Shown here piece by piece: positions 9,376-21,107 of a stretch of 64,000 nt of DNA (position 1 is the first letter of the stretch; every line of letters begins with the position of its first letter). A model generated the notes under the pieces. It was given only the letters and a program-made list of their open reading frames with translations, did not search any database and was not told the origin of the DNA. This DNA is from Rhodanobacter sp. FDAARGOS 1247 (GTDB lineage: Bacteria > Pseudomonadota > Gammaproteobacteria > Xanthomonadales > Rhodanobacteraceae): NCBI RefSeq assembly GCF_016889805.1, contig NZ_CP069535.1, positions 496,001 to 560,000 of the forward strand. Direction: 5' to 3'. A program made the position numbers and the translations under genes.

Positions 9376-10352
9376 GCGAGTCTTCCGAATCCGTGCGGGT
9401 GGCGGCGGATGCGCCGCAGCGCAACGGCCACAGCCGCGGCAGCCGTTTCGGCAGCTGGCAAGAACACCATCGCTGGAGTGCCGGCTCCAGCCTGCGCCGA
9501 TTGGCATCGCGTCCGCTCGGCAGCCTGCTGACGATCGCCGTGATGGGGCTGGCGCTGGCCTTGCCGCTGGCGTTCTACCTGCTGCTGGGCAACGTGCAGC
9601 AGCTCGGCCAGGCGCTGGGCCAGAGCCAGTCGATCAGCGTGTTCCTGCAGCCGGGGCAGGGCGCCTCGCAGGCACAGCTGCTGGCGAAACAGATCGGCGA
9701 CCGGCCCGAGCTGGCCGCGGTCAGCGTGAAGACGCCGCAGCAGGGCATGGACGAACTGGCGAAGATGCAGGGTTTCTCCGGCGCGCTGCAGACGCTGGAC
9801 GACAACCCGCTGCCCTACGTGCTGCAACTGCAGCCGCGCGACGGCACCACGGCGCAGGCGCTGGAACAACTGGTGGTCGACGTGCGCGGCATGCGCGGCG
9901 TCGAACTGGTGCAGGACAGCGGAACCTGGCGCCAGCGCCTGGACGCGCTGCTCGGCGTGGGCAATCGCGTGGTGCTGGTGCTGGCCTCGCTGCTGGCCCT
10001 GGCCGCCCTGCTGGTGGTGGGCAACACGGTGCGGGTGGACATCGCCAGTCGCAGCGAGGAGATCGGCGTGCTGCTGCTGGTCGGCGCCAGCGGTGCCTTC
10101 ATCCGGCGGCCGTATCTGTATGCGGGAATCTGGTACGGCCTGTTCAGCGGCGTGCTGGCCGCCTGCGTGGCGGTGCTGATCGAATGGACGCTGGCCGCGC
10201 CGGTGGCCCAATTGAGCCACGCTTATGACGGCAAGCTGCAGGTCGGCGGCCTGCCGGCGTGGTTGCTGCTGGCGGCGCCACTGGTTGCCGCGGCGCTGGG
10301 CTGGCTCGGCGCGCGCCTGGTCAGTGCCTGGCAATTGCGCAAGGCGGGCTAG
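9372..10352 (+). CDS. ftsX: Cell division protein FtsX
   Basis: Inner-membrane partner of FtsE. About 326 residues: a cytosolic N-terminal segment with many Ser/Arg residues, a first membrane helix (PLGSLLTIAVMGLALALPLA), a periplasmic domain of about 130 residues that would contact EnvC, and three C-terminal helices. The frame is open upstream, but GTG at 9372 is the start: it overlaps the ftsE stop by four bases and AGGAGG lies at 9362-9367. Length and topology fit the FtsX family. Confidence 0.95.
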   Translation: MSESSESVRVAADAPQRNGHSRGSRFGSWQEHHRWSAGSSLRRLASRPLGSLLTIAVMGLALALPLAFYLLLGNVQQLGQALGQSQSISVFLQPGQGASQAQLLAKQIGDRPELAAVSVKTPQQGMDELAKMQGFSGALQTLDDNPLPYVLQLQPRDGTTAQALEQLVVDVRGMRGVELVQDSGTWRQRLDALLGVGNRVVLVLASLLALAALLVVGNTVRVDIASRSEEIGVLLLVGASGAFIRRPYLYAGIWYGLFSGVLAACVAVLIEWTLAAPVAQLSHAYDGKLQVGGLPAWLLLAAPLVAAALGWLGARLVSAWQLRKAG

Positions 10353-10469
10353 GAGCGGTGACGTGAATCGCAGCGCCGGGGGCGGCATTCGGTGCACTAT
10401 GCGCTTTCAGGCTTGTGCAGGGGATGCGCTTGCAGTTTCTCTGGTCGGGGATGGCCACGGGTCAAGTGG

Positions 10470-11324
10470 ATGAGCCAAGCAATGAGTACGAAGATCAGCA
10501 GCCGTCTGCTCACCGACGCACCGCGGGTGCTGGTGGTCGACGGTTCGCGCGTGGTGCGGCAGTTGATCACCCGGGTGCTGCAGGCCGAGCTGCCCGGGGT
10601 CGAGGTGGTCGGTTGCGGCAGCGGCGCCGAGGCACAGCAGGTGCTTGGCGAGGGCGTGTTCGATTTCATCACCATCGCGCTGCGGCTGCCCGACATGGAC
10701 GGGCTGGAGCTGGCGCGTTTCGTGCGCGAGTCGGCGCCGCAGACCTATGTGCCGATCGTGGTGGTTTCCGGTGACGTCGAGGGACGCCTGCACAGCCGCT
10801 CGCTGGGCGAACACGTCACCGACTACTTCGACAAGTCGCTGGGCTTCCAGGCGCTGGCGGAATTCATCCGCGGCTACGTGAGCCCGGACGCCAGCGCCGA
10901 GGGCGTGGTGCTGTACGTCGAGGACAGCCGCGTGGTGGCACTGGCCACCCGTCGCATGCTGGAGAAGGTCGGCCTTACCGTGCGTCACGTGGTCAGCGTG
11001 GAAGATGCGCTGGCATTGATGGAAACCTCGCGCGCGCAGGGCGAGGTGGGCGCCGACGTGGTGCTCACCGACGTCAGCCTGAAGGGCGAACTGACCGGTG
11101 GCGACCTGCTCGAGCACATCCGCAACGAGTTCGGTTACGGCAAGGGCCGGCTGCCGGTGCTGGTGATGACCGGCGACGAGAACCCGGCCAACCAGGCCGC
11201 GCTGATCAAGTCCGGCGCCAACGACCTGGTCGAGAAACCGGTCGAGGAAAAATTGCTGATCACCAAGGTGCTGTTCCAGTTGCGCGTGGCCAGGCACCTG
11301 CGCGAGCACACGGCCGAGGCATGA
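10470..11324 (+). CDS. Two-receiver-domain response regulator, first receiver degenerate
   Basis: 284 residues made of two CheY-like domains and no output domain. In domain 1 the acidic pair is VVDGS instead of DD, and the phosphoacceptor position is alanine (Ala70, codon at 10677, in ITIALRLPDMDG); its lysine in YFDKS remains. In domain 2 (YVEDSR, Asp201 in VVLTDVSLKG, VMTGD, VEKPV) all phosphorylation residues are present. It may relay or sequester phosphate; no kinase is adjacent. The start is uncertain between ATG 10470 and ATG 10482, neither with a strong ribosome site. The stop overlaps the ung start (ATGA), so the two genes are coupled. Confidence 0.85.
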   Translation: MSQAMSTKISSRLLTDAPRVLVVDGSRVVRQLITRVLQAELPGVEVVGCGSGAEAQQVLGEGVFDFITIALRLPDMDGLELARFVRESAPQTYVPIVVVSGDVEGRLHSRSLGEHVTDYFDKSLGFQALAEFIRGYVSPDASAEGVVLYVEDSRVVALATRRMLEKVGLTVRHVVSVEDALALMETSRAQGEVGADVVLTDVSLKGELTGGDLLEHIRNEFGYGKGRLPVLVMTGDENPANQAALIKSGANDLVEKPVEEKLLITKVLFQLRVARHLREHTAEA

Positions 11325-12031
11325 GCGAGGCGGCGAAGGTCAGGCTGGAACCCTCATGGCTGGCGCGCATCGGCGACTACCTGCAGCGTCCGGACATGCA
11401 GGCGCTGGCGGCCTTCCTGCGCGACGAGATTCATCACGGCAAGCGCATCTATCCGCCCGGGTCGGAGATGTTTTCGGCGTTCGCGCATACGCCGTTCGAT
11501 GCGGTGCGGGTGGTGATCCTGGGCCAGGACCCGTACCACGGCCCCGGCCAGGCGCACGGCCTGTGCTTCTCGGTGCGCCCCGGCGTGCGGGTGCCGCCGT
11601 CGCTGGACAACATCTTCAAGGAAATCCAGCGCGACCTCGGCATCGCGCGCCCCGATCATGGCTGCCTGACGCCCTGGGCCGACCGCGGCGTGCTGCTGCT
11701 CAACAGCGTGCTGACGGTGGAGGAGGGCCGCGCCGGCGCGCACCAGGGCAAGGGCTGGGAAGGCTTCACCGATGCGGCGATCGATGCACTCAACCGCGAG
11801 CGCGAAGGCATCGTGTTCCTGCTGTGGGGTAGCTACGCGCAGCGCAAGGGCCAGCTGATCGACCAGGCTCGCCACTGCGTGCTGAAGTCGGTGCACCCCT
11901 CGCCGCTGTCGGCGCACCGCGGCTTCCTCGGCTGCGGCCATTTCTCCGCGGCCAACCGCTACCTGGAAAGCCGCGGTCAGTCACCGATCGACTGGTCTTT
12001 GCCGCCACGGGCTTCGCTTCCTGCCGCTTGA
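11321..12031 (+). CDS. ung: Uracil-DNA glycosylase
   Basis: Removes uracil from DNA in base excision repair. Family 1 signatures are complete: GQDPYHGPGQAHGLCFSV with the catalytic aspartate, and the DNA-intercalation loop HPSPLSAHRGFLGCGHFS. 236 residues, normal length. The ATG overlaps the stop of the response-regulator gene by four bases. Its 3' end overlaps the convergent thiD frame by 55 bases. Confidence 0.96.
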   Translation: MSEAAKVRLEPSWLARIGDYLQRPDMQALAAFLRDEIHHGKRIYPPGSEMFSAFAHTPFDAVRVVILGQDPYHGPGQAHGLCFSVRPGVRVPPSLDNIFKEIQRDLGIARPDHGCLTPWADRGVLLLNSVLTVEEGRAGAHQGKGWEGFTDAAIDALNREREGIVFLLWGSYAQRKGQLIDQARHCVLKSVHPSPLSAHRGFLGCGHFSAANRYLESRGQSPIDWSLPPRASLPAA

Positions 12032-12810
12032 GATGAAGACGGCCCATGCTGGCGACCCACCAGCACGGCTCGCACATGGGCTTTCGCGCGACCAACGGCA
12101 TCGGCCAGCGGGTGGCCGCGGGCCACGCCCGCCGCGATGCCCGCCGAGAGCATGCAGCCGGTGCCGTGCAGACGGCGGGTGTCTATCCACGGCGCGGCGA
12201 AGCGCTGCGTGCCTTCGGCGGTGATCAGCAGGTCGACCGCTTCCGCCAGCGCGGCATGGCCGCCTTTCATCAGCACCGATCGCGATCCGAGCGCGAGCAG
12301 GGCGCGGCCTTGTGCCTCCATGTCCGGCTCGCCTTGAGCACACGTCGTGCCGAGCAATGCGGCCGCTTCGGCCAGGTTCGGCGCAAGGCAATCGGCCAGC
12401 GGCAGCAGGCGCGAGCGCAGCAGGTGCAGCGCGCCCTCGTCCAGCAGTCGGGTGCCCGAGGTGGCGATGAGCACCGGGTCGATGACCACGAAGGGCGGGC
12501 GGCGGCGCTCCAGCTGTCCGGCCACGGCCGCGACGATATCGGCGTCGGCCAGCATGCCCAGCTTCACGGCGCGGATGTCGATCTCGTCGAACACGGCATC
12601 CAGTTGCGCGTGCACCATCGCGGCGGACATCGTCTGTACGGCGCGGATGCCCGTGGTGTTCTGCGCGGTGACCGCAGTCACGGCGGTAGCGCCGTCGACG
12701 CCGAAGGCGGCGAAGGTCTTCAGGTCAGCCTGGATGCCGGCGCCGCCGCAGGAGTCGGAGCCGGCGATGGAGAGCACGCCAGCTGCCGGCGTCACGTCTC
12801 TGCGCGTCAC
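11977..12810 (-). CDS. thiD: Hydroxymethylpyrimidine (phosphate) kinase, last gene of the thi operon
   Basis: Phosphorylates HMP and HMP-P to HMP-PP in thiamine synthesis. Signatures are [20 protein letters not shown] near the N-terminus and [14 protein letters not shown] near the C-terminus. I place the start at GTG 12810, which overlaps the thiF stop (GTGA), giving 277 residues; the frame is open further upstream but that is thiF sequence. The last ~18 codons ([15 protein letters not shown] region) read through the 3' end of ung on the other strand. They are low in family similarity and may be a lost-stop extension. Confidence 0.92.
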   Translation of the reverse strand: MTRRDVTPAAGVLSIAGSDSCGGAGIQADLKTFAAFGVDGATAVTAVTAQNTTGIRAVQTMSAAMVHAQLDAVFDEIDIRAVKLGMLADADIVAAVAGQLERRRPPFVVIDPVLIATSGTRLLDEGALHLLRSRLLPLADCLAPNLAEAAALLGTTCAQGEPDMEAQGRALLALGSRSVLMKGGHAALAEAVDLLITAEGTQRFAAPWIDTRRLHGTGCMLSAGIAAGVARGHPLADAVGRAKAHVRAVLVGRQHGPSSSQAAGSEARGGKDQSIGD

Positions 12811-13793
12811 GACGGCAGGCCGGCGAGCGTCACCAGCGTCAGCTGGCGGTAGCCACGGGATTGCAGCTGTCGGGCGGCACGCCATGCGCGCAAACCGCTC
12901 TGACAGCAGAGCACGACACGGTGGTCGGTGGGCGGGTGTTCGGCGACGAACGCGGCGATGCGTTCGGGGGTGCAGCGCAAGGCGTTTGCCAGCGGGGAGG
13001 TCGGCGCTTCGTCAAGACTGCGCAGATCGATCACGACGTCGCGGGGCGTGACCTCGTCGACGTCGATGAAGCGCAGCACCTCGCCTTCGGGTTCGCCGGC
13101 ATGGTGGAAATCGAAGCCGCCGAACGCGAGCCGGCCGGCGTCGAAACTCGTCAGTCGGCCCAGCGGCGAGGGCTCGATGCCCAGCAGCCACTGCAGCACG
13201 AACTGCGCCTGCAGGCTGCCGAGCAGGCCGACCACGCTGCCCAGCACGCCGGCGCTGCTGCAACTGGCGGCGCGTGCGGGCATCTCGGGAAATACCGCGC
13301 GGTAGCTGGGCGCGCCGGCGCAGAAGCCACCGACGTAGCCGGCCAAGCCGATCGCCGACGCGCTGATCAGGGGCGTGTGCTGTTGCAGGCAGGCGTCGCT
13401 CAGGACGTAGGTGGCGGCGAGACTGTCCGCGGCATCGACGACGATGTCGGCGGCGCCGACCAGCGCCGTCGCGTTGCCCGGAGTCAGCCGCTGCGCCAGC
13501 GCCTCCACCGCGATGTCCGGGTTCAGGCGCAGCAGCGCAGCGCGAGCCGCTTCCACCTTGCGTGCGCCGATGTCGGCCATCGTGTAGAGCGGTTGCCGGT
13601 GCAGGTTGCTCTCTTCGACGCGGTCGGGGTCGACCACGATCAGCCGGCCGATGCCGGCGGCGGCCAGGTAGTGCAGCACGGGACAGCCGAGGCCGCCGGC
13701 GCCGACCACCAGCACGCGGGCCGCGGCGAGTCGGGCCTGGCCGCTCGGGCCGACTTCGGGCAGGGCGATCTGGCGCGCGTAGCGATCGGTCAT
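12807..13793 (-). CDS. thiF: ThiF-type adenylyltransferase fused to a rhodanese domain
   Basis: Adenylates the ThiS C-terminal glycine. Residues 1-~230 are the E1-like domain ([19 protein letters not shown] nucleotide loop, [10 protein letters not shown], and the cysteine in [14 protein letters not shown]). Residues ~235-328 are a rhodanese domain with active loop [10 protein letters not shown] (cysteine near 297). MoeB/ThiF proteins usually carry two CxxC pairs binding zinc; here the first position reads SYRA and no second pair is seen, so the zinc site appears lost. The rhodanese domain may deliver sulfur in place of a separate ThiI. ATG 13793 overlaps the thiE stop by four bases. Confidence 0.9.
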   Translation of the reverse strand: MTDRYARQIALPEVGPSGQARLAAARVLVVGAGGLGCPVLHYLAAAGIGRLIVVDPDRVEESNLHRQPLYTMADIGARKVEAARAALLRLNPDIAVEALAQRLTPGNATALVGAADIVVDAADSLAATYVLSDACLQQHTPLISASAIGLAGYVGGFCAGAPSYRAVFPEMPARAASCSSAGVLGSVVGLLGSLQAQFVLQWLLGIEPSPLGRLTSFDAGRLAFGGFDFHHAGEPEGEVLRFIDVDEVTPRDVVIDLRSLDEAPTSPLANALRCTPERIAAFVAEHPPTDHRVVLCCQSGLRAWRAARQLQSRGYRQLTLVTLAGLPS

Positions 13794-14398
13794 CCGCGCG
13801 CGCCGGTGAGGGTAACCCAGTCCGCGACGCGGATGGCCGGTTCGGGATGCCGGGTCACATCGCTGACCACGGCGACACTGTCCGCGCCGGCGTCGAAACA
13901 TCCGGCGGCGCATTCCAGCGTGATGCCGCCGATCGCCACCAGCGGCCGCCTGCCGACCCGCCGTTTCCACTCGGCGATGCGCGGCAAACCCTGCGGCGCC
14001 CACGGCATCGCCTTGAGCGTGGTGGGATAGATCGGACCCAGCGCCACGTAATCGGGGTCACAGGCCAGCGCGTGATCGAGTTCCGCGTGATCGTGCGTGC
14101 TGATGCCGAGGCGCACGCCACGCGCGCGGATCGCCTTCAAATCGGCATCGGGCAGATCCTGCTGTCCGAGGTGGATGAAGTCGGCGCCTTCGTCCAGCGC
14201 GATCTGCCAGTGATCGTTGACCACCAGCTGCACCTGCCGCGCGCGGCAGACCGCCAGCGCCGCGCGCACTTCACGACGAACCTGCGCCGGCGGCCGTTCC
14301 TTGATGCGCAACTGCAGCAGCCGGACGCCGAGCGGGGCGAGTCGACCGACCCAGTCGGCGCTGTCCACGATCGGGTAGAACGCGGGGAACGCGTTCAT
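13790..14398 (-). CDS. thiE: Thiamine-phosphate synthase
   Basis: Joins HMP-PP and the thiazole phosphate to give thiamine phosphate. 202 residues, a TIM barrel of normal length. The pyrophosphate-binding [19 protein letters not shown], the GISTHDHAE strand, [10 protein letters not shown] and the late VAIGGIT are all typical. The frame is open upstream into thiG, but ATG 14398 overlaps the thiG stop by four bases (ATGA) and starts at [12 protein letters not shown]. Confidence 0.94.
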   Translation of the reverse strand: MNAFPAFYPIVDSADWVGRLAPLGVRLLQLRIKERPPAQVRREVRAALAVCRARQVQLVVNDHWQIALDEGADFIHLGQQDLPDADLKAIRARGVRLGISTHDHAELDHALACDPDYVALGPIYPTTLKAMPWAPQGLPRIAEWKRRVGRRPLVAIGGITLECAAGCFDAGADSVAVVSDVTRHPEPAIRVADWVTLTGARG

Positions 14399-15165
14399 GC
14401 CAGCCACGCCGTGCCTGCCACCGGCGTCGAGGGCACGGCGAGATCGCGCGGCTCCATCGGTTGCGCCTCGAAGCCGGCGCGGCCCGCCTCGATCGCCCGT
14501 GCGAACGCCCCGGCCATCGCCACCGGATCGCCGGCCATGGCCACCGCGGTGTTCAGCAGCACGCCGTCGACGCCCAGCTCCATCGCCTGCACCGCATGCG
14601 ACGGGCGGCCGATGCCGGCGTCCACGATCAGCGGCACGTCGGGGAAGTGCGCGCGCAGCGCACGCAGGCCGAACGCATTGTTGAGCCCGCGGCCGCTGCC
14701 AATCGGCGCGCCCCACGGCATCAGCACGCGGCAGCCGGCCTGCAGCAGGCGATCGGCCACCACCAGGTCCTCGGTGGTGTACGGAAACACCTCGAAGCCG
14801 TCGGCGGCCAGTTCGGCCGCGGCCTCGACCAGGCCGAACACGTCGGGCTGCAGCGTATCGGCATCGCCGATCACCTCCAGCTTGATCCAGGCGGTGTGGA
14901 AGATGTCGCGCGCCATCCTGGCGGTGGTCACCGCTTCCTTCGCCGAGTGGCAGCCGGCGGTGTTCGGCAGCACGCGCACGCCGAGGTCGCGGATCAGCGA
15001 CCAGAAGCCCTGGCCGCTGCGCTGCGTGCCGGCTTCGCGCCGCAGCGACACGGTGACCACCTCGGTGCCCGCAGCGCGCACTGCCTCGGCGAGGATCGCC
15101 GGCGAGGGGTAGCGCGCGCTGCCCAGCATCAAGCGCGAGCCCAGTTCGATGCCGTAGAGATTCAT
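14395..15165 (-). CDS. thiG: Thiazole synthase
   Basis: Builds the thiazole phosphate from deoxyxylulose 5-phosphate, dehydroglycine and ThiS thiocarboxylate. 256 residues. The Schiff-base lysine lies in WIKLEVIGD, and the phosphate-binding loops [12 protein letters not shown] and [18 protein letters not shown] are intact. The gene starts three bases after the thiS stop, as expected for partners that form a complex. Confidence 0.96.
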   Translation of the reverse strand: MNLYGIELGSRLMLGSARYPSPAILAEAVRAAGTEVVTVSLRREAGTQRSGQGFWSLIRDLGVRVLPNTAGCHSAKEAVTTARMARDIFHTAWIKLEVIGDADTLQPDVFGLVEAAAELAADGFEVFPYTTEDLVVADRLLQAGCRVLMPWGAPIGSGRGLNNAFGLRALRAHFPDVPLIVDAGIGRPSHAVQAMELGVDGVLLNTAVAMAGDPVAMAGAFARAIEAGRAGFEAQPMEPRDLAVPSTPVAGTAWLA

Positions 15166-15168
15166 GGC

Positions 15169-15366
15169 TCAGCCGCCCTGCATCGGTGCGAGGATTTCCA
15201 GCGCATCGCCCTCGGCCAGCGCGGTCGTGTCGCGCTGGCTGGCCGCCACGAAGCGGCCGTTCAAGGCCGTGGCGACGATGGCCTGGTGGTAATCGAGTTC
15301 GTCCAGCGCCTGCGCCAGGGTGGTGGCGCGCATCGCGCGGGCGACGCCGTTCACGGTGATGTGCAT
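15169..15366 (-). CDS. thiS: Sulfur carrier protein ThiS
   Basis: 65 residues with a ubiquitin-like fold and the essential C-terminal Gly-Gly (APMQGG). ThiF adenylates this terminus, and it then carries the sulfur used by ThiG. The start at ATG 15366 (MHITVNGVARAM) lies inside the 3' end of thiO, overlapping it by 16 bases. Confidence 0.95.
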   Translation of the reverse strand: MHITVNGVARAMRATTLAQALDELDYHQAIVATALNGRFVAASQRDTTALAEGDALEILAPMQGG

Positions 15367-16337
15367 GAAGCGGTTTCCGGGAGGGTGGGAAGGATCATCT
15401 GCGCGGCCTGCCGGGCGAACGCCGGCGCCAGCAGGAAGCCGTGGCGGTAAAGCCCGTTGAGGTACGCGGTGCGGCCGCGCCTGAGCACGCGCGGCAGGTT
15501 GTCGGCGAAGGCCGGGCGCAGGCCCACGCCCAGTTCCAGTATCTCGGCCTCGCCGAACGCCGGGTGCAGCGCATACGCGGCGTTGAGCATGTCCATCGCC
15601 GAACGCACGGTGACCGGGCCGCGGCCGCTGCTTTCCAGCAGCGTGCCGCCGAGCATGAAGACGCCGTCGCCGCGCGGCACCACGTACAACCCGAAGCGCG
15701 GATGCAACAGGCGCACCGGGCGCGACAGCTGAAGGTCGGGCGAGCGCACGACGATCATTTCGCCGCGTACGCCGCGCAGGCCTTCCAGCGTGTCGCGCGC
15801 GGCAAGGCCGCGGCAGTCGAGTACCTGGTCCGCAGCGATGCGTTCGGCATCGGCGTCGACGCCATGGCGGATCGTCACGCCCATGGCCTTCAGTTGCGCG
15901 GCCAGCGCGGGCAGCGCGCGGCGTGGATCGAGGTGGGCTTCCTCGGGGAAGAACAGGCCCTGGCGGAAACGTCCGGCCAGCTCCGGTTCCAGCGCGCCGA
16001 TGCGCTCGGCATCGATCGGTTCGAAGCGCTCGGTACGCCGGCCGAACAGGGCCAGCTCGCCGGCGTCGCGGCTGGCCGCGACGACCAGCGTGCCGCGCTG
16101 CACGGTCCCGTCGAAGTGGTGCTGCCACCACGCGATGGCGGGCGCGCCCAGCGCGGCCACCTGCCGCTCGGCGGTGGCCTGCTCGCACCACGGCGCCAGC
16201 ATGCCGCCGGCGACCCACGCGCAGGCCTGCGCGTGGTCTGGCGCCCGCTCGATGATCTCCACCCGGGCGCCGCGCTCGGCCAGCTCGATCGCCGCGACCA
16301 GGCCGGCGACGCCCGCGCCGAGGATGCCGATGTGCAT
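15351..16337 (-). CDS. thiO: Glycine oxidase ThiO
   Basis: FAD enzyme that oxidises glycine to the iminoacetate used by ThiG under aerobic conditions; it replaces the radical-SAM ThiH. 328 residues starting with the dinucleotide-binding MHIGILGAGVAGLVAAIELA followed by VEIIERAP. Later motifs are CAWVAGGMLAPWCE, LYVVPRGDGVFMLGGTLLES and the C-terminal GLYRHGFLLAPAFA, all characteristic of the glycine oxidase/DAAO family. ATG 16337 lies five bases after the thiC stop. Confidence 0.93.
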   Translation of the reverse strand: MHIGILGAGVAGLVAAIELAERGARVEIIERAPDHAQACAWVAGGMLAPWCEQATAERQVAALGAPAIAWWQHHFDGTVQRGTLVVAASRDAGELALFGRRTERFEPIDAERIGALEPELAGRFRQGLFFPEEAHLDPRRALPALAAQLKAMGVTIRHGVDADAERIAADQVLDCRGLAARDTLEGLRGVRGEMIVVRSPDLQLSRPVRLLHPRFGLYVVPRGDGVFMLGGTLLESSGRGPVTVRSAMDMLNAAYALHPAFGEAEILELGVGLRPAFADNLPRVLRRGRTAYLNGLYRHGFLLAPAFARQAAQMILPTLPETASCTSP

Positions 16338-16342
16338 GGCGG

Positions 16343-18347
<2,005 letters not shown>

Positions 18348-18517
18348 GCGCCGGAGGATGGCGGCGGGGTCGAAGGCTGTCAAGCGGATGGCACGACCTC
18401 TGGCACTCGCGGCGGCGGGCGAACCGCGTTCCGATGCGGACGTGGGAAACGCCTCGGGTCGATCGCGACGCGTCGTGGACGTAACTCCGGCCAGGCTGGG
18501 ACGAAGGAAAGAAAGGG

Positions 18518-18530
18518 CTGGACAGTCCAG
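18518..18530. promoter_or_regulatory. Perfect 13-base palindrome upstream of rpoH
   Basis: CTGGAC-A-GTCCAG, centred at 18524, 116 bases before the rpoH start and 53 bases before CIRCE. It is too short for a terminator. It could be a repressor half-site pair or chance. A looser dyad, GTACC-N4-GGTTC, follows at 18541-18554. Confidence 0.3.
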
Positions 18531-18582
18531 TTCAATATCTGTACCATTCGGTTCATTAAAAGCCCGGAACCAAACGCCGGAC

Positions 18583-18609
18583 TTAGCACTCCAACCACCC
18601 GAGTGCTAA
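18583..18609 (+). promoter_or_regulatory. CIRCE operator (HrcA site) upstream of rpoH
   Basis: TTAGCACTC (18583-18591), nine bases, GAGTGCTAA (18601-18609): a perfect match to the CIRCE consensus bound by the repressor HrcA. It lies 30 bases before the rpoH start and 15 bases before its AAGGAGG. The arrangement implies that HrcA represses rpoH; hrcA itself is not in the window. Confidence 0.93.
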
Positions 18610-18639
18610 ACTTTGATGTCATTGAAGGAGGTTCCATCC

Positions 18640-19503
<864 letters not shown>

Positions 19504-19550
19504 TCCGATTCCCGTAGCGACGTCCGCCCAGGGAGGGATGGACAGCAAGA

Positions 19551-19572
19551 CGGCCCCGTGAGGGGCCGTTTT
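19551..19572 (+). terminator. Intrinsic terminator after rpoH
   Basis: CGGCCCC (19551-19557), loop GTGA, GGGGCCG (19562-19568), then TTTT. It lies 47 bases after the rpoH stop and between the convergent rpoH and ctpA genes. Confidence 0.85.
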
Positions 19573-19602
19573 CGCATGCGTGATCGCGATTGCGGATGGT
19601 GC

Positions 19603-20976
19603 CTAGCGCCGTACCGCCGCGGGCTGGCGCAGTGCCATGCCCTTCAGCACGTTCAGTGCCTGCGACAGGGCGTAGTCGCTGGTGGCCAGTTTTGCATCGG
19701 CGGCGCTGCCGTCGTTGTTGATGTCGGTGCCGGTCGCCGCGTTCTCGTTGGCCAGATGGTTGGGCAGGTCGGCTTCCGAACTGATCAGCACCGGGCCGCT
19801 GTCGGCCTTGTTGACGGTGAGGTCGGCCAGCGCGATGTCGGGCTTGATCCCTTCGGCCTGGATCGAGGTGCCGTTCGGCGTGTAGTAGCGCGCGGTGGTG
19901 ATCTTCACGGCGTGGTCGGCGTCCAGCGGCAGCACGGTCTGCACCACGCCCTTGCCGAACGTGCGCTGGCCCATGATCAGGGCGCGATGGTTGTCCTTCA
20001 GCGCGCCGGAGACGATTTCGGCGGCCGAGGCGGTGCCGTTGTTGGTCAGCACGATCAGCGGGGCGCCATCGAGCTGGTCGCCGGGGTGCGCCTTGAAGCT
20101 CATGTTGGCGTCCTGCAGACGGCCGCGGGTGGTGACGATGACGCCGGCGTCGAGGAAGTCGTCGCTGACGCCGACTGCGGCAGTGAGCAGGCCGCCCGGG
20201 TTGTTGCGCAGGTCGAGCACCGCGCCCCTTGGCGCGCCGTTCTTCCTGATCAGTTCGGCCAGCTTGTGCTCGAGGTCGCTGGCGGTGTCTTCCTGGAACT
20301 GGCTGATCCGCACATAGGCGTAGCCGGGTTCCAGCTCGCGCACCTTGATGCTGCTCACCGAGATGTTCTCGCGCACCAGCTGCAGGTCGACCAGCTTGTC
20401 GCTGTTCGGATGCACGACAGTCAGCTCGATCTTGCTGCCTGGCTTGCCGCGCAGCTGGCGGAACATGTCGTCCACGTTCTGCGCATCGATCAGCGTGCCG
20501 TTGATCTTGACGATGTTGTCGCCGGGCTTGATCCCGGCGCGCGCGGCCGGCGTGTCGTCGATCGGCGAGACGATGCGCAGGCCGCCGTCGACCTGCAGCA
20601 CCTCGATGCCCAGCCCGCTGTATTCGCCGGTGGTGTCCTCGTTGAGCTGGGTCAGGCCGTCCTTGTCCAGGTATTCGCTGTGCGGATCGAGCCCGGCCAG
20701 CATGCCGGTGATCGCGGCCTTCATCAGGGTCTTGTCGTCGACCTTCTCCACGTACGCCTGGCGCACCACCTCATAGACGCGGCTGAAGTTGCGGATGTCA
20801 TCGAGGTCCACCGCGCTCGGCGCACTGGTCGCCGTGCTGCTGGTGGCGGGCAGGTCGACCGGGGCGGCGACGCTGGCGCTGCCGGCGGGCGCGTCCTGGG
20901 CGTGGCTGGCCGGCAGCGCCAACGCAAGCGGAGTGGCCAGCAGCAGGGCGAGCGGGATACGGGAGGTTGGACGCAT
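19603..20976 (-). CDS. ctpA: C-terminal processing serine peptidase (S41 family)
   Basis: 457 residues with a signal peptide (SRIPLALLLATPLALALPAS, cleaved near SHAQ), so it is periplasmic. A PDZ domain (GLGIEVLQVDGGLRIVSPID) precedes the S41 catalytic core. The serine lies in NNGTASAAEIVSGALKDN and the lysine in GQRTFGKGVVQT. The family trims C-termini of periplasmic proteins and often limits murein endopeptidases. It follows envC on the same strand with a 131-base spacer, a pairing frequent in proteobacteria. ATG 20976 is chosen because the upstream open frame lacks a signal peptide. Confidence 0.92.
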   Translation of the reverse strand: MRPTSRIPLALLLATPLALALPASHAQDAPAGSASVAAPVDLPATSSTATSAPSAVDLDDIRNFSRVYEVVRQAYVEKVDDKTLMKAAITGMLAGLDPHSEYLDKDGLTQLNEDTTGEYSGLGIEVLQVDGGLRIVSPIDDTPAARAGIKPGDNIVKINGTLIDAQNVDDMFRQLRGKPGSKIELTVVHPNSDKLVDLQLVRENISVSSIKVRELEPGYAYVRISQFQEDTASDLEHKLAELIRKNGAPRGAVLDLRNNPGGLLTAAVGVSDDFLDAGVIVTTRGRLQDANMSFKAHPGDQLDGAPLIVLTNNGTASAAEIVSGALKDNHRALIMGQRTFGKGVVQTVLPLDADHAVKITTARYYTPNGTSIQAEGIKPDIALADLTVNKADSGPVLISSEADLPNHLANENAATGTDINNDGSAADAKLATSDYALSQALNVLKGMALRQPAAVRR

Positions 20977-21107
20977 GAAGGGTGACTCCGCACAACGGAC
21001 AGGCAACGCGCTCGCACGCGGTGAAAAGGGGCGCAACCACTGGGACAACCAAACCCCGGCGGAATTCAGCGCAGGCGCGCCTAGCCTGCGTCGGGGTCGC
21101 GCCGGCG

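Noticed and set aside
12811..12885. Longer ThiD N-terminus
   Set aside because: The extra codons lie inside the thiF rhodanese domain, and a GTGA overlap start fits the coupling seen across the operon.
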